DNA from: Botryotinia globosa
Taxonomy: Eukaryota; Ascomycota; Leotiomycetes; Helotiales; Sclerotiniaceae
Direction: 5' to 3'
Length of the DNA: 64,000 bases
Assembly: GCA_014898425.1 (NCBI GenBank)
Contig: RCSZ01000004.1
Coordinates: 310,001 to 374,000, forward strand
Under the pieces are notes generated by a model. The model had not been told where the DNA came from. It was given only the letters and a program-made list of their open reading frames with translations, and did no database searches. Each line of letters opens with the position of its first letter. Positions within the stretch are counted from its first letter, which is position 1. The translations under genes and the position numbers were made by a program. Shown one piece after another: positions 24,389 through 36,550 of the stretch.

Positions 24389-24828
24389 GTATAGGCAATA
24401 GTATACTCCAGTGAAACTATAGCGTGTATTAGTATATTGATATTACAGCTAGTATATATAAAAAGGAGATTATATCACTTTTATATATATTTATATATTT
24501 AAAGAATACTAACAATATATTGAAATATTAGAATTCAATATAAAATATATATTCCTATCTAAATTAAATTAGAAATAAGAGATTCCTATTTATATTAAAT
24601 AATAAAATTCTATTTCTTATTTGAATTGATATGAAATCTCTTATTTCTAATTTAATTTGAATAGAAATATAGATTTTTATATTGGATTCTAATATTGAAT
24701 AATTAAATGATATTGAATACTTTCAGTGGTATTGGATTCTGTATTATATATATATGTATTTCGAAAAAATTCGATACGCACCACTAAACTAACCCGTATA
24801 CGAAATACGGGAAATACTATTGCCTACA
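24389..24828. mobile_element. Fold-back (hairpin) element with short TIRs
   Basis: The outer ends carry GTATAGGCAATAGTAT and, inverted, GTGTAGGCAATAGTAT. Inside (about 24524-24697) are two arms of roughly 64 bp that are near-perfect inverted copies around a loop of about 45 bp, able to form a long AT-rich hairpin. There is no coding capacity. It lies about 50 bp beyond the stop codon of the histidine-phosphatase gene and may fall in its 3' untranslated region. Confidence 0.7.
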
Positions 24829-24874
24829 CTGTTCAATTCCATCGAGACCCTTCATCGCCCACAGTCAAAAAAAT

Positions 24875-26071
24875 CTAGCCCAGGGGAATTGGGTTTCGAG
24901 AGTATTTCCGCATCTTGCTCTCTTTTGTTTCGGTCAATTCATACCGAACGCCGCCGGGACCATTGATGGTCTCGAAAGAGAAAGACTTCAGATTTGCATT
25001 GTGAAAACAATTTCTGAATGGAAATACAGAAGCTCCTACAATCAATCAAGTTAGCTGAGTTATGTTTGCAGGGGAAGAGGTAGAACGGGGCAATTCAGGG
25101 GTGATGCGATTTGAAGTTGAAGCCAAACCCAAGAATTTTTAACCGTTAAAAGTTTTATACATGAAAGAGTTTTGGTTCATCGAGGAAGATTTTGGTTTGA
25201 GAACATGAAATGAAAAACTTACTACCTCCTAATTCTGCTTCTAGCATTGTTTCCAAAAATCCGCCGTGGGATACAATTGCAATCTCATATGGCACATAGT
25301 ATGGGCCACGTGTAGAGGATTCGCCGTCTCTGACATCAGATATCAAGCCACGACGAGTCAACTCTTGCACGTTCCTAGCGATTTTGAAAAGTGATTCCTT
25401 AACCTTGGCAGCCCGAGATTTATCTCCGTATGTCTCTCTGTTGACCTGCCATCCTGGCTTGATGAGACCAAAGTCTACTTGTTGGCCAAACTTTCCTCGG
25501 AGCTTGGCCACTGTAGTGCCTGTGCAACAGGGGATAGAGCCCCATTCTAATAACGGTAATTAGTTAAGTTTCTAAAATAACGAAAAATGTATATTTCCAT
25601 ACCACGAAGTGCATCCCAGGCCTCAATTTTGGTGGCTGGCTTTTCCATCGAAAACTTCATTACATCTCTAAATGTAGTCAAGGCTGTTTCAATCGTGCGG
25701 ATCATTGGGGAGCAATAGATCTGCTTTATATTGCGATTGGAGTTTAGGACAGTTCTGACTAGTTCACACTGTCGTATGCCATCGAACGTGAGCTTTGGAT
25801 CACGAAGCTGACCACGTGTGTCAAGTTCTCCGATGTTGCAATATGCCTGTGAAGTACTTGTCAGTCTTAATTCTGGATCCTTATATGTTATGGAACTTAC
25901 TTGTCCATGTCTCATGAAATGGAATATCACGAGACGATCGGGGCGACCTTCTCTTGAAGGGGTTGCATGTCCTTCCAAATCATCGGATAAAAGGGTTGAT
26001 AACCGTGGAGGCATACACCCAGCCAAGTCTCTGTCTACATGAGACGATTCAGTTGTAGTGTTTGAATTCAT
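24875..26071 (-). CDS. Histidine phosphatase superfamily (phosphoglycerate mutase-like) protein, 299 aa
   Basis: Four exons (25901-26071, 25603-25846, 25223-25546, 24875-25035) give exactly 300 codons. The first intron is 54 bp, a multiple of three, so the reading frame runs through it unspliced. GTAAGT, ACTGAC and TTCACAG mark it, and its removal restores RHGQAYCN. Catalytic signatures are present: RHGQ with the nucleophile His (54-57), DPKLTFDG, SPMIRTIET (102-110), the acidic EWGS (138-141) and VSHGGF with the second His (229-234). The end, with FHNANLKSFSFE, is typical of the family. Members remove or transfer phosphate on small metabolites or proteins; the substrate here cannot be told. 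The frame upstream of the ATG encodes a hydrophobic stretch but has no in-frame ATG. Confidence 0.88.
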
Positions 26072-27490
26072 AATCTTTGTAGTAAAAATATTTTCTTTGT
26101 GGTTCAAAATTACAATGTAAATAATGAAAAGGAAGGCGAGAAGATTAAATATGGTTCTCGACTTCGTTGATTTGATGAAACATGTATAGAGGTTCTGCAA
26201 AAGATGCAAAGCTCGAAATCCCAAGAAAGAAGTTGAATTATAATGTTGAGTACTCGAGGAAAGATGGTTTCCTTAAATAAACACAGATGTTAATACAGCA
26301 GACTCTTAGCATCGTTCACTTATCAGGATTTTCGTAATGATGTGAGATCATTGGATAGCTGCAGTATCATTCACACAAAAATCGAAGTGATCAAAATGAA
26401 TACACTGAATTTCAGAGAAGCAGCATGCAGAAAATTTGATTGAATGGCAGGAACATTTTTGTTTTGGTGTTATTGGGACAATGAGGTTCTGGAGAAAACG
26501 TGAATGTCTGGCCGATATTTTCGAAAATTATCCGAAAACGTAAGATTACAAGGCCAGAGAATTTACGGAGCAAAGGATACGTGCACTGGATAGAAGTTAT
26601 TCCCTTAATATCTGGTTCATATTCAGAAACAATGCTATGAGTGCTTGCTACGTCCAGGTTGCTACTGACAGAAAGATAAATTATGGTACATATCCAAGAT
26701 ATGATATATAAGGGGCGAAATGAACCCTCCAATGACTGACAATTAAGCTCTCCACTGGTGATATACAAAGTTCCATATACCACGAAACTAAAGCATTTCA
26801 ATTCAAAGGGCACGAGATGGATTCTTATTAAATACAAAGGAGATCGTTATCCAATATTCCTTTGATCTGGATCGATCATGACAGGCTTAAAGCAAACACC
26901 GTAGCCTTACTCACGTTCAATATTATACATTCAGAGGGGGACAATGATGATTTCATGATGCACAATTGGATACTACTGGCAGGGGCAACAATAAATATAG
27001 CCTCCAGGTCGTACCTTCACGGAGAAATAACGTTTAATCCAAAGGCTGCGTCACCGACTTCCTGAGATGGTGAAGCATGGCTTACACAGCCGATTCAGTA
27101 TTCAAGAGATACATGGTGTTTGATGTGGTAAATTGAGGCCGCTGGGTAATGAGATCATAACTTAGCTACATAGACAAACAATATCACTGTTTTTAGATAT
27201 AAATCCAACGTTTGCGTCTTAGGGCTTGATCGTTAGTTAACAAATTCTCGTAAAATGCATATAACATCACAACAGCTGGCATGGTTTGGTCAGCAATTTG
27301 TTGATATCGTAGATTGAAATTGTGCCTATGTACGAGGAAGCAGTAACGGATGGCTTTCTTATAATCACACCGGGGGGAAAGAACCATGCTTTAGAGAAGA
27401 TCCAAATACCATGCTGCAGACTTGCCAAATAATATGAAGTAAAGGTTCAGCAAAGTTTTGGCTATCCCCACTGCTTCACATCTCCTGAAC
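26072..27490. other. Intergenic
   Basis: The first 150 bp are the leader of the histidine-phosphatase gene. The rest holds one non-ATG reverse frame (26412-26837) without support. No gene is called. Confidence 0.45.
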
Positions 27491-28504
27491 TCAGAGAATC
27501 AAATCATAGTCTCCACCACCAATTCTTGCTACGCTGAGGGAAAGACCACTCAAAGCCGACATTAATGCTTGTTCATCCCTAGCTTGTCTTTCTCTGAGTC
27601 TTGCAGTACGCGCCTGGTATTCCTGTTGATAGATTGCCTCCCAATCTGCAGGGTTGAGTCCATGACCATAGACATCCACTTTCTCGTCCGCGTTTGATCT
27701 GGCAGTCTTTTCGGCTGCAGCAAGAGTATTTCTATCCCCAAGCTTGCGACGTTCCATCAGATATTCCATGTGGTCTACTTTTCCCTGCTTTGGCTTTCTC
27801 GTCCTACGCTTCTTGACAGCACCTTCCGAAGGCTTAGATTTAGCGTTAGCGCCACCGTTCTTCTTGTTCTTTTCTTTCTTCGGCTTCGTATTGGGCGCAT
27901 TTACAACGGTTTTGTTCATTTCCTTTCGTTTACGTTTCTTCTCAGCAGAATCCTCGCGTCTCACTCTGGAAGAATCGCTTGCCGGGAGGCGTCGCGAAGT
28001 CTTCAGATCATTTGGTAATCTTGGTCCTATGAAGACTTCACCTTGGCTTGCGATCTTTTTGCTTTTGTTAATAACTTTGTCGGTGGCTGATTGAAGTGCT
28101 CGAATGGTGGGCTGTAGCATGCGCGCCATTTCAGCTTGTTGGTGGATCTGGCCTGTGTTAACAGATGAGTGTTTTTTCGGCCTCGTGTTGCGATTATTCG
28201 AATTGTTTATAATTCCGACGACGGGATGATCGAGGCCTGACATGTCAACGTCATCATTCGTATTATTGCTTCCTAAATCTGCTGTCAGCTAAATGAAAAC
28301 GAAGTTTTTTCCCCAAGGTCCTATCTCACCTGGAGAGCCAGTAGAGACTTTGAGGGTTTGCAAGTTGATCTTGAGAGAAGCAGTCTTGATTCTGTTGTTG
28401 TTTGGGTCGTGGTCGGCATATTCTGCTTGTATCTGAACAGAGCTACCTTCCATGTTTTGAAATGGGAACATAGAAGACGGAAATTGCTTCGCAAACATAT
28501 TCAT
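27491..28504 (-). CDS. Lysine/arginine-rich probable nuclear protein (320 aa), unknown
   Basis: Two exons, 28330-28504 and 27491-28278, are joined across a 51-bp intron (GTGAGA, TTAGCTGAC branch region, CAGCAG) into 321 codons. The N-terminus is polar with FPFQNMEG and a DPNNNRIKTASLKI strand-like segment. The centre (about 160-240) has several basic clusters (KKRKRKEMNK, KPKKEKNKKN, KKRRTRKPKQ) that look like nuclear localisation signals. Then comes a charged helical region (DHMEYLMERRKLGDRN and NPADWEAIYQQEYQARTARLRERQARDEQ) and a short hydrophobic tail. It could be a ribosome-biogenesis or chromatin-associated protein by composition, but no family is recognised. Confidence 0.7.
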
Positions 28505-30659
28505 GATTATGTCGTAAGTGGTTGCATGAGATGGTGGATAAATCTTGGATGTGTACGATTGATGGGAAAGCAAGAAACAATTGAAAGGTCGGTTTACTCA
28601 TGATTTGTTTCCTGTGTAATGGCTCGCTTAAGCAAGCAGCGGCAGCAAAACTTCCGCTGCCATTCACTTTCCAAACTGCAAACCTGATAATATCTTTTCA
28701 TAAGTGTCGTCGTCCTCTCTTGTCGTTCAGTGTTTGTTGATGATTTTCCACTTGGGGGATCACTTCCAGCCGCTCCAAATTCGTTGGCAGTCACCGATGA
28801 ATAAACCTTCTCTTTGATCCAGTTGATCTAGAAAGTTTACACAGCCTTTTTGATTCTTGTATGGCATTTGTTCAAAGATCCATGGATGAGAGATGGAAAG
28901 CCATTTCACTTTCATCACGTGATCACATGTCCGCCTACGGTGTGTGGTGATTCTTCTGCTTGATGAACTCCATAACACTTCACCTTGTCAAGGAAGTGGA
29001 AATGAGGAATCGTTCAATGTTAATTCGGTGAAGAATTCGATGAAGTGAGGTTAAACTATGATGCTGATACTTTAGCGCCAATCTTGTCCGATTTTTGGGT
29101 TTACCACACGATAAGCCTAACCCTAGATATATTACGATGTAGCGAGTTTGTTGAGTTATACTTATCGATAAACGATTTTGCTTGAGGTCTAGGGCCATAC
29201 ACAAGTTCAAGGGCAGTGAGTGATAAAAATCCATTTGAAAAGATTCATGGTGAAATTAAGCCCCGGTCTATTGATAGTAAATTGACAACACAACATTCGC
29301 CATGTTAAAAAACCTAAGTGACGGAGCGTAAGCTAGCCCTTAAAGCTCTTACTGAGCAGCTCTTCCAAACATTGAGGTTTGATCAACCTGTTTCCATGAT
29401 TTTTTATCAATCCGGTCCAGCTTCCATGGCATCTGCTTGCGAACTGCTTGATTCCATACAAAAATACTTGATTATACATAACACGTTCAGACAGTGACGC
29501 GGAAGCTGCTATACGAGGCAAACGTCAAACGTCAAACAACAATGCTCTCTAAATACAAGTCATTTAATTCCAGCAACTCTACAATATTAACATTAAGTAT
29601 AAGAGCTCCCTCATTCTCCTCTAGCTGTGCCCTTATTTCAAATCATTAGCTAACCTTAGATTGTCGTGCCATTTCTACTTCAATAGGATTCCAGGGCAGA
29701 TTTTTCATCCAGTCTGTTAATTTCGAAATTAGTCCGCCAGATCTAATACTCCGCGTACATTCGATAGTATTCTTGACTGCACATGGCTTCTCTAAAATCT
29801 ATAGTGTTAAATCGCACCTGGTACTAGTCCAGAGCAAAGTTATCATATTCTCATTTCTTCCACTGACTAATTTCTCGGTCCTTGTGCCTTTCGCCAGCAT
29901 TGCACAATTGACTTTCCTTTCCTTTCCTTGAACCAAGCAGCTGCTTCATTTTTGAGGTCTCATGTTTAAACTTGGTAGCATTCAGGTTCCTCCGATTCGA
30001 AGAAGATATGCACATAATGCATGGCCATTTATGCCTCTTTTCTGAGAGAATCCTCTTGCTTGTGGATTTGCTTTGTCTTATACTTCACTACAGAGAATTC
30101 AAGTACCTAGGTATCACTAATAAGCAAAAGTGGCTAGACATCAAATATCCCCATGTTTCAAGCAAGATCATTGTACTGTAGAAGGTCGTTGTATGTTTTT
30201 TTCCTAAGCCTTGTACCCAGAGTCCCCAGGCCCAGCATTTTCTGTCACCAGATTTTGATTACCTCGGCTGGAATTAAAGCTTTTGTATCTCTCCATACAC
30301 GTAGCCGCTGAAGCATTATGAAAGCTCCTACAGTCGATAAGATAATGAAGGTAAGAATATCGAACTAATTCTTACCAGACCAATTAGACATGCCGATTTG
30401 GTCTACCTAGATAGTTCTCAAGACTTCCAAGGTTTATCCATCAGGATCTCTTACAATCTCTTACATGGACCGAGAGTTCCCGAGGTCATTAGCAGATTAT
30501 CTGGTATGAACTAGGCTAGATATTGGAGCTATTACTCCGATTTATATGTCTCCAGTGAACATAAAGAGGTAACAAGAGCAATACTTTGACATTTTCACCA
30601 CTAGGTATTCTCAAGAACTAACAAGGTAGAGATAAGAGAATTACATCACACTGGAAAAT
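28505..30659. other. Gene-free intergenic region
   Basis: Short frames only, and no recognisable gene or repeat. Confidence 0.45.
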
Positions 30660-30875
30660 CACTCATGAGTGTATGAACTCACAGGACAATACAAAAATAA
30701 ACTTGTAAATATCTTTTGATATATTGAATCATTTATTTTAAGAATTATTATAATTCTTGAATAGAAATGAAACAATCAAAATACAAATTCTGATATTATC
30801 AATAATTGAAGAATGAATTTATGAAAAATATTGAAAATTGGGAAGTGTCCTGTCAGATCATGCACCCACTGGTGG
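30660..30875 (-). mobile_element. 216-bp MITE-like element, copy B
   Basis: Reverse-complement copy of the element at 5161-5376, with the same length and matching TIRs (one end CACTCATGAGTGTATGA, the other inverted CACCAGTGGGTGCATGA). The interior aligns along its whole length with scattered transitions. Non-coding. Confidence 0.75.
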
Positions 30876-31656
30876 ATAGCAGATGTTGAAATGTCTGCAT
30901 ATATGCAAAGGACTAATAAGAACACTAGCACTAATCTCTGATATTATAATTCCCATAGTAAAGAAGAGTCTCAAAGGATTCTTAACAGGATTACAGGAAG
31001 CTTCTCACTAAAGGCTAACCAATCTCACATGTTCTATCTTTAACAAAGATTAGACTAGAGCACTCTCTTACCTAAGATATACTTCAAAGCGATGTTCTGG
31101 TGTGGGAACAAGAGAATCGAGCTAGTATTTGCTATATATATATTAACAAACTTCCCTAACCTTGACTAACTAACTTGTCCCCTGGATGTCTTCAGTCTTA
31201 TATGAGATACTCAGCTCTTTGATGACATTAGTATTTAAAAAAAACTTTCACTGTAGAATCTTCAACCTCATATCTCCTTGTCAATTTGTCACCTTCAAGT
31301 TCAAATCAAGTAAAATTATTCACCTAACAACCACGGATCAACCACCTATTCAATGTGGCGTCCACTAGAAAGCTTGGAAGATTACCGAACCGAACCCACA
31401 AACAAGATTGCCGCTAGTGTAGCGAGGGCTATTGACGGTTTTCGGTTCTTGGTAATACCCAAGTTCTCCTCGACCTTGAATCCTTTAATTCTTTACAACT
31501 ACACCAACCTTGAGATAATAATCCCTTCACAAAACTTCTGTACCATCATAGAATCTACTTTCTATATCTTTCCTTCATACTTCTCCTCTCATTCAATTAG
31601 ATATCCTCACTCGATCATATATCTTTCGTTCATCCAGACGACTTGATTACTTGAAA
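30876..31656. other. Promoter/leader of the 31.7-kb gene
   Basis: No coding sequence is seen. The 300 bp before the ATG are pyrimidine-rich with many CTT/TTC runs, as is common in fungal promoters and 5' leaders. Confidence 0.45.
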
Positions 31657-33539
31657 ATGTCTTCCAACGGGGATGAAAACGACCAACTTGAAGCGGCAAG
31701 CATTCTTGAATCAAATCTGATCGACGATCAAGAGGTCCAAATAAAGGAAGAGCCCTCAGAGGAAGATACTGGCGTCGATCCATCCATTCCCCTTTATGAT
31801 TCGGCCCTTCGTCTGGATCTTGAGAGCCAAGTTATGCGGTACCGTTCCAATTCACCAGCTCTGTCCATTCGTCTAAGAAGACCTGAAAGACCTGCGTCTG
31901 AAATGCATGCATTTACGGCAGCTGGTGTAGCCGCTTTGACTGATAACCGGCTTTTACAAGGGCGGCTCAACAGGCTGTTGTATACACCGCACTCAGAAGA
32001 TGAGTTCCCTGATGATGAGTTATCTCATACATCAGGATCCCAATTGAATGAGCGCGTTCACAACCCTGGCTATAGTCAACCCAATGCGGCTAATTCGGCA
32101 ACTCACTATCAGCAACTTGAGTCTTACTCACCTCAAATGTCTGGGTATCCTCAAAATCCATTTTCGCCAGAGTATCCTCATCAGTTGGATGGTTCCCTTG
32201 ATCCGCAGTTTCCACAAATACCTTTCGTTGATGATCTAGACGATACAATAGAAGTTGACTCGACTATGTTCAACTCTACGGTTCCTTCCGAGGACTTCTC
32301 CGCTAGTCCGACACCAACTCTTCAACAAGAAGTTTTATTCGAGAACCGAGCACCCTCTACACCACGCGCAAATCTTCAAACAAGACGAGAGTCGGCCAAG
32401 TCTAGCACCAATAGAAATTGTGTTGGGGGTCAAAGAAACCGTGCCAGGCGTGCAGAAGATTTTGCTCCTCCCCCTGGTGCGATGACTGCTGCCGACGTTA
32501 TGGCTGTACACGAGAACAACGTCCGTCGTAGAAACAAGCGGTACAAGAGGGCCGGCATCAAACAACGACCTCTCGACGACATCGAACAAGATGTTATCAA
32601 CACACTTAACGAACTTGGTGTCCCGATCGATGCCAACGATATGTATCTCCAGGAAGTTTATTCGCATAGAGATACGACGCTCGATGGAAGTTTGAACGAA
32701 TCCGCAGACAGCACGATCGATACTATGGATACTGATGAGACAGTAGTCCCACCTCTTCCTAGTCTTCCCGAGGAACCTGATTTTCCAACAAGTGCTCGTT
32801 GGCGAGAGCGTGGCCCTGACGGTCAAGCAAGAGCGAGATGGGCATCTGCCCGATGGAGGGCAAAGAAGAAGGTTCAGGCAACGGAAGCCTGGAAAAATGC
32901 AACAAAAGAGGAAAGAAAAGCGATGGAAACCAAAGTAAAAGATGCTCGTGTGTTCATGTAAGTTTTTAATTCAATCTTGACTCATATCAATACTAACCGA
33001 AATATAGTGCGGACCCCATCCCGGTCGGACCTGTACCACTAAAATCTCTTGCACCATGGTTGCGATCAGAAAGAGCCATTCTTCTACAAGAAGTGACCGA
33101 CAACAATAAGAGAATCCAGGCTTCGGGCAAGAGATTAGATACAGTGGCTGATGCCTACAACCGGCGTATTCAATACAAAACACAAAAGGCGGGAGAGCTT
33201 TGTGTTGCTCCTGGTAACGGTGAATCTCGAAAGAATTCACGGTTAACAAAAGACCGCACTCCACCACACAGGACAGCAGAGACGATCCTGTCAAATTTGA
33301 AAAAGTGGTCGGATTTGGGGGATATTTGTCTCTGCCGACAACATCAGCGGTATCTTGTTGGGGATTTCGAACGAAGTGGAGATTTCCCCCATGGCCACGG
33401 GGTTAAGGAATGCATACCCAAGGACCGCAAGGATGATGACTGCCACTGTCATGATCATCTTCGAGATTTCAATGGGGAGTTCCCGCCAGGACATACGAAG
33501 CCTCGTTGTAGTCATCTCCTCATTCGATCCAACAAGTGA
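31657..33539 (+). CDS. 610-aa acidic/Arg-rich protein with Cys-His tail, unknown function
   Basis: Two exons, 31657-32957 and 33008-33539, with a textbook 50-bp intron (GTAAGT, ATACTAACC, ATATAG), give 611 codons. The first 230 residues are acidic and Ser/Pro/Gln-rich, probably disordered. A basic segment (about 265-310, NNVRRRNKRYKRAG) could be a nuclear signal. A conserved-looking helical region follows, then RWRERGPDGQARARWASARW and Lys-rich helices. The last 75 residues carry two similar Cys/His units: CLCRQH (541-546) with FPHGH and C569, and CHCHDH (579-584) with FPPGH (592-596) and C601. These suggest bound metal, probably zinc. The profile suits a nuclear regulator, by inference only. 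Confidence 0.75.
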
Positions 33540-36500
33540 TTGAACTCACTTTTCAAGGACATGTAAGAAGCCTTGTTGCTACTTGTGTGTCAAGGACTTG
33601 GCCAACTTGTTCTGGTTTTGTTTATTCGGTATTTCGGCTTAAAATTTGGGATGATCAGTTTTTATTGACACTCACTTTTACTTGGTGGATGGACGGATAA
33701 CAAGGAGATGTGGTAGAGATACACTGGATCGTGGTCTCGACTGTAATGAGTAGTAACCTTGATGCTTTTTTCAATTTTTTGAAGTGTTCTTTAAAGAACC
33801 TGGTGTACATATCAATGATAATAACTCGAAATGCTTGTTCTGTTAGTTTGAGGCGGCAGTTTGCTTCTTGGAGGGAGTTCCACGTAATACTAGTCTACGA
33901 AACACGATGATTTTATTAATAAACGTGCACCTTGGAATCTGTGATCTTTGCGTGAAATATACTCCGGCTGCGTCTAGCAGCTGTCTGGTAAGATTGTGGC
34001 GTATCCACCACAGAGAACAGAATCTCTGCTCTTGGAAATCTTTCTCTTCGATGTTAAAGATATGTTTACCATGAATGATTTCATGCGCAGGAAAGCTAGT
34101 TCCAAAGAAGCTTTGAGTGGTTCCTACTGATCATGTTGTGAAGTCACAATGAAGTGAGGTTAGAATTTAGCGCCACGAAACGGAGCTCTGATAAAGTTAG
34201 CCGCGTGAATGCCGATGTCTGGGGTCTGAGGACACAGGCCTGACTTTCAAACGCGGACAACAATAGAAAATTACAAGCATGATACCAACCCTTGATGAAC
34301 TCAAATATCCATTCACAATAGTTATAGAAGGTTCAAAATGCTGGATGCATTGTCTTGTTCAAAGATTTCGAGTGTACATGTTCGAGAGCGACTGCCACGA
34401 GATCATCAGGTCCTTTCGAAATCATTCGGAGCGTGCTTCTCTCAATGCTAGTAGTTTCTTCTGCTGCTTCCTCTTCATTCAATCTTTCAGAGCCTAAGGC
34501 TTAATGTCGAGATAGAGAATTAATGGATGACGACAATCGAAGTTGAGAAACTGACTTCAGAGAACTGCTCATTGGCACCGTTGCCCAGGTGCTTCGCATT
34601 CCCATAATTCGATCTCATCACAAGAATTTCTCAGCCATTTTCTTCTTTCCAAATCTTTCCCTGGACTAATTTCTTTCCTTTCCAGGTATCCTCATTCAAA
34701 AATGTCCTCTGGTAAAAGCGGTCTTAGATGGTTGAGTTTTCTTATACAAGAACCAACTGATAAAGACTCTTTATTGGATTAGTGGTACCACCTGATAAGT
34801 TACACCAAATTCCGACCCCCACAAGTTGTTACACGAGAAGTATATAAAACTCCTCACAGTCTTATCGCCCAGTATATCATACTTAGCGAAGCAAGACGTC
34901 ATCTTCCCATGATGTGCAGATGTAGCGGGTCAAGACTTATTCTCTCGTTCTAGATCTCTTCTTGGCCACTGAGTAAGTACCTGCTTAGCTTTTCCCGCAA
35001 ATGACGGAGATTTTGTGAAAGAAATAAGGGTAATTTCTGTTGTTACTGGAAAAAAATCATCATCAACCCTCTCATTGTTCATTACAGTCCTATCAGCTCT
35101 GCTGTCAATTTCTAAGTCACGAACACAATATCCTGTAATTCTCGCTCAATCGTTGTAAGATCTCCACAACAAGTGTTATCGGGAACAATTCAGATAGGAA
35201 TCAAAAATCCATGAGTGGGCATATGGGGTCTCATATGTTTCAAAGTACCAACTACTGCAGCCTGGGTGAAGTAAATTGGAGCGATATCAAGAATGATTGT
35301 TTCAAGGAGAAATTTTCACATCTATTATATAGAGCAATATCCAGGATTCTCTAGATCAGATGGCCTGAACCCCTCATATCATCTTAGCCGCCGAGCTTCT
35401 CACTCTCTTACTCTCTAGCTACAGCCCATCGCCCACTTGTCGTCATCTCTTTTCTCTCGACAAAGTATATAAATATCCCCAGGAAAGTTAATTTAAATCC
35501 AAAGCTCATTTGAAGAGACAGCGACCAAGACGCAGGACTTTTGAGATTAATGATTCTCTACACTTCAAATATCTACATGATTTCTGGTTCGAAAAATTCA
35601 GATTTGAGCTCAAGTATAGCTTCAAAGACTCTGTCGTCCATTTTTACCGCCAAGCTTATTGCTGTCAACTTTGTGTCAACTGTCTGTCGAAAATATACCA
35701 CAATCATTGCCGTTCTTCTGATTATCGTCGTCCTACCCTTTTCCTTTCACCCCCCTTTACTTCTCCTCTACTCGTTCCCCAGTTCCACTAGTTCTTTCAC
35801 TACAAATCAGTAAAGCACCAGAGAAAATTTAGAGTATCCAAGCAATCTAGTAATCCCAGGACATTTTTCCTATCGACTCATGTATTGAGCAAATATTTTG
35901 CAAAAGTAAAATCGTTTTACCAAGTAGGTTTATATGGCAATCCTAATCATTTCGTTCCACAATGCTCCCTTCAGATCAATAATAATCGGGGCACATAATA
36001 AATATTCAGCCGCTTCAACAACATGAAACCACTTCCAAAAAAGTGAGAGGGGTATAAAATATCTAAAAGCCTCCTCCCAGCAATTCTCCAAGCGAATCCA
36101 AAGAGCCAAACCAGAAAGATTTTTCAAGTGAGAAAACAGAGTGGTGGAAATACACTTGTCAATACTCGCATGTTACTTTCTCAGACGTATTAAAGCATGT
36201 ATGTTGTCAAACTGCATTATTGTTGTACCTCAAATCAACACTCTCAATGACAAGAATAATATTGTTCAGAAATCAACAGGAAGACAGGCATATAAAGCTG
36301 AAGACAAAAATCTCATAGAGAAAAAGGCGACGATTATTTGCCGTAGAAGTAGGAAGGAGGAGTCTGATATATGCTCGGAGTAGAGAATCGAATGCTATAT
36401 CGATGAAAATCCAACGAACACGCGAACCTGACTATGATGTGGTAGTCATTGTGCTGTGGAGATAGGAAGGAAAACTACTCTTGGGTGCGTGATTTTATAT

Positions 36501-36550
36501 AGACGCAGGAATCATATAGATAATCTAGATAAAATCATCACAGCTCATGA
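33540..36550. other. Gene-free intergenic region
   Basis: No supported gene. Frames near 35510-35813 start at non-ATG codons in a pyrimidine-rich stretch and are not called. Confidence 0.45.

Noticed and set aside
26412..26837. 141-codon reverse frame
   Set aside because: It begins at a TTG, has no intron or recognisable motif, and lies in ordinary intergenic DNA.
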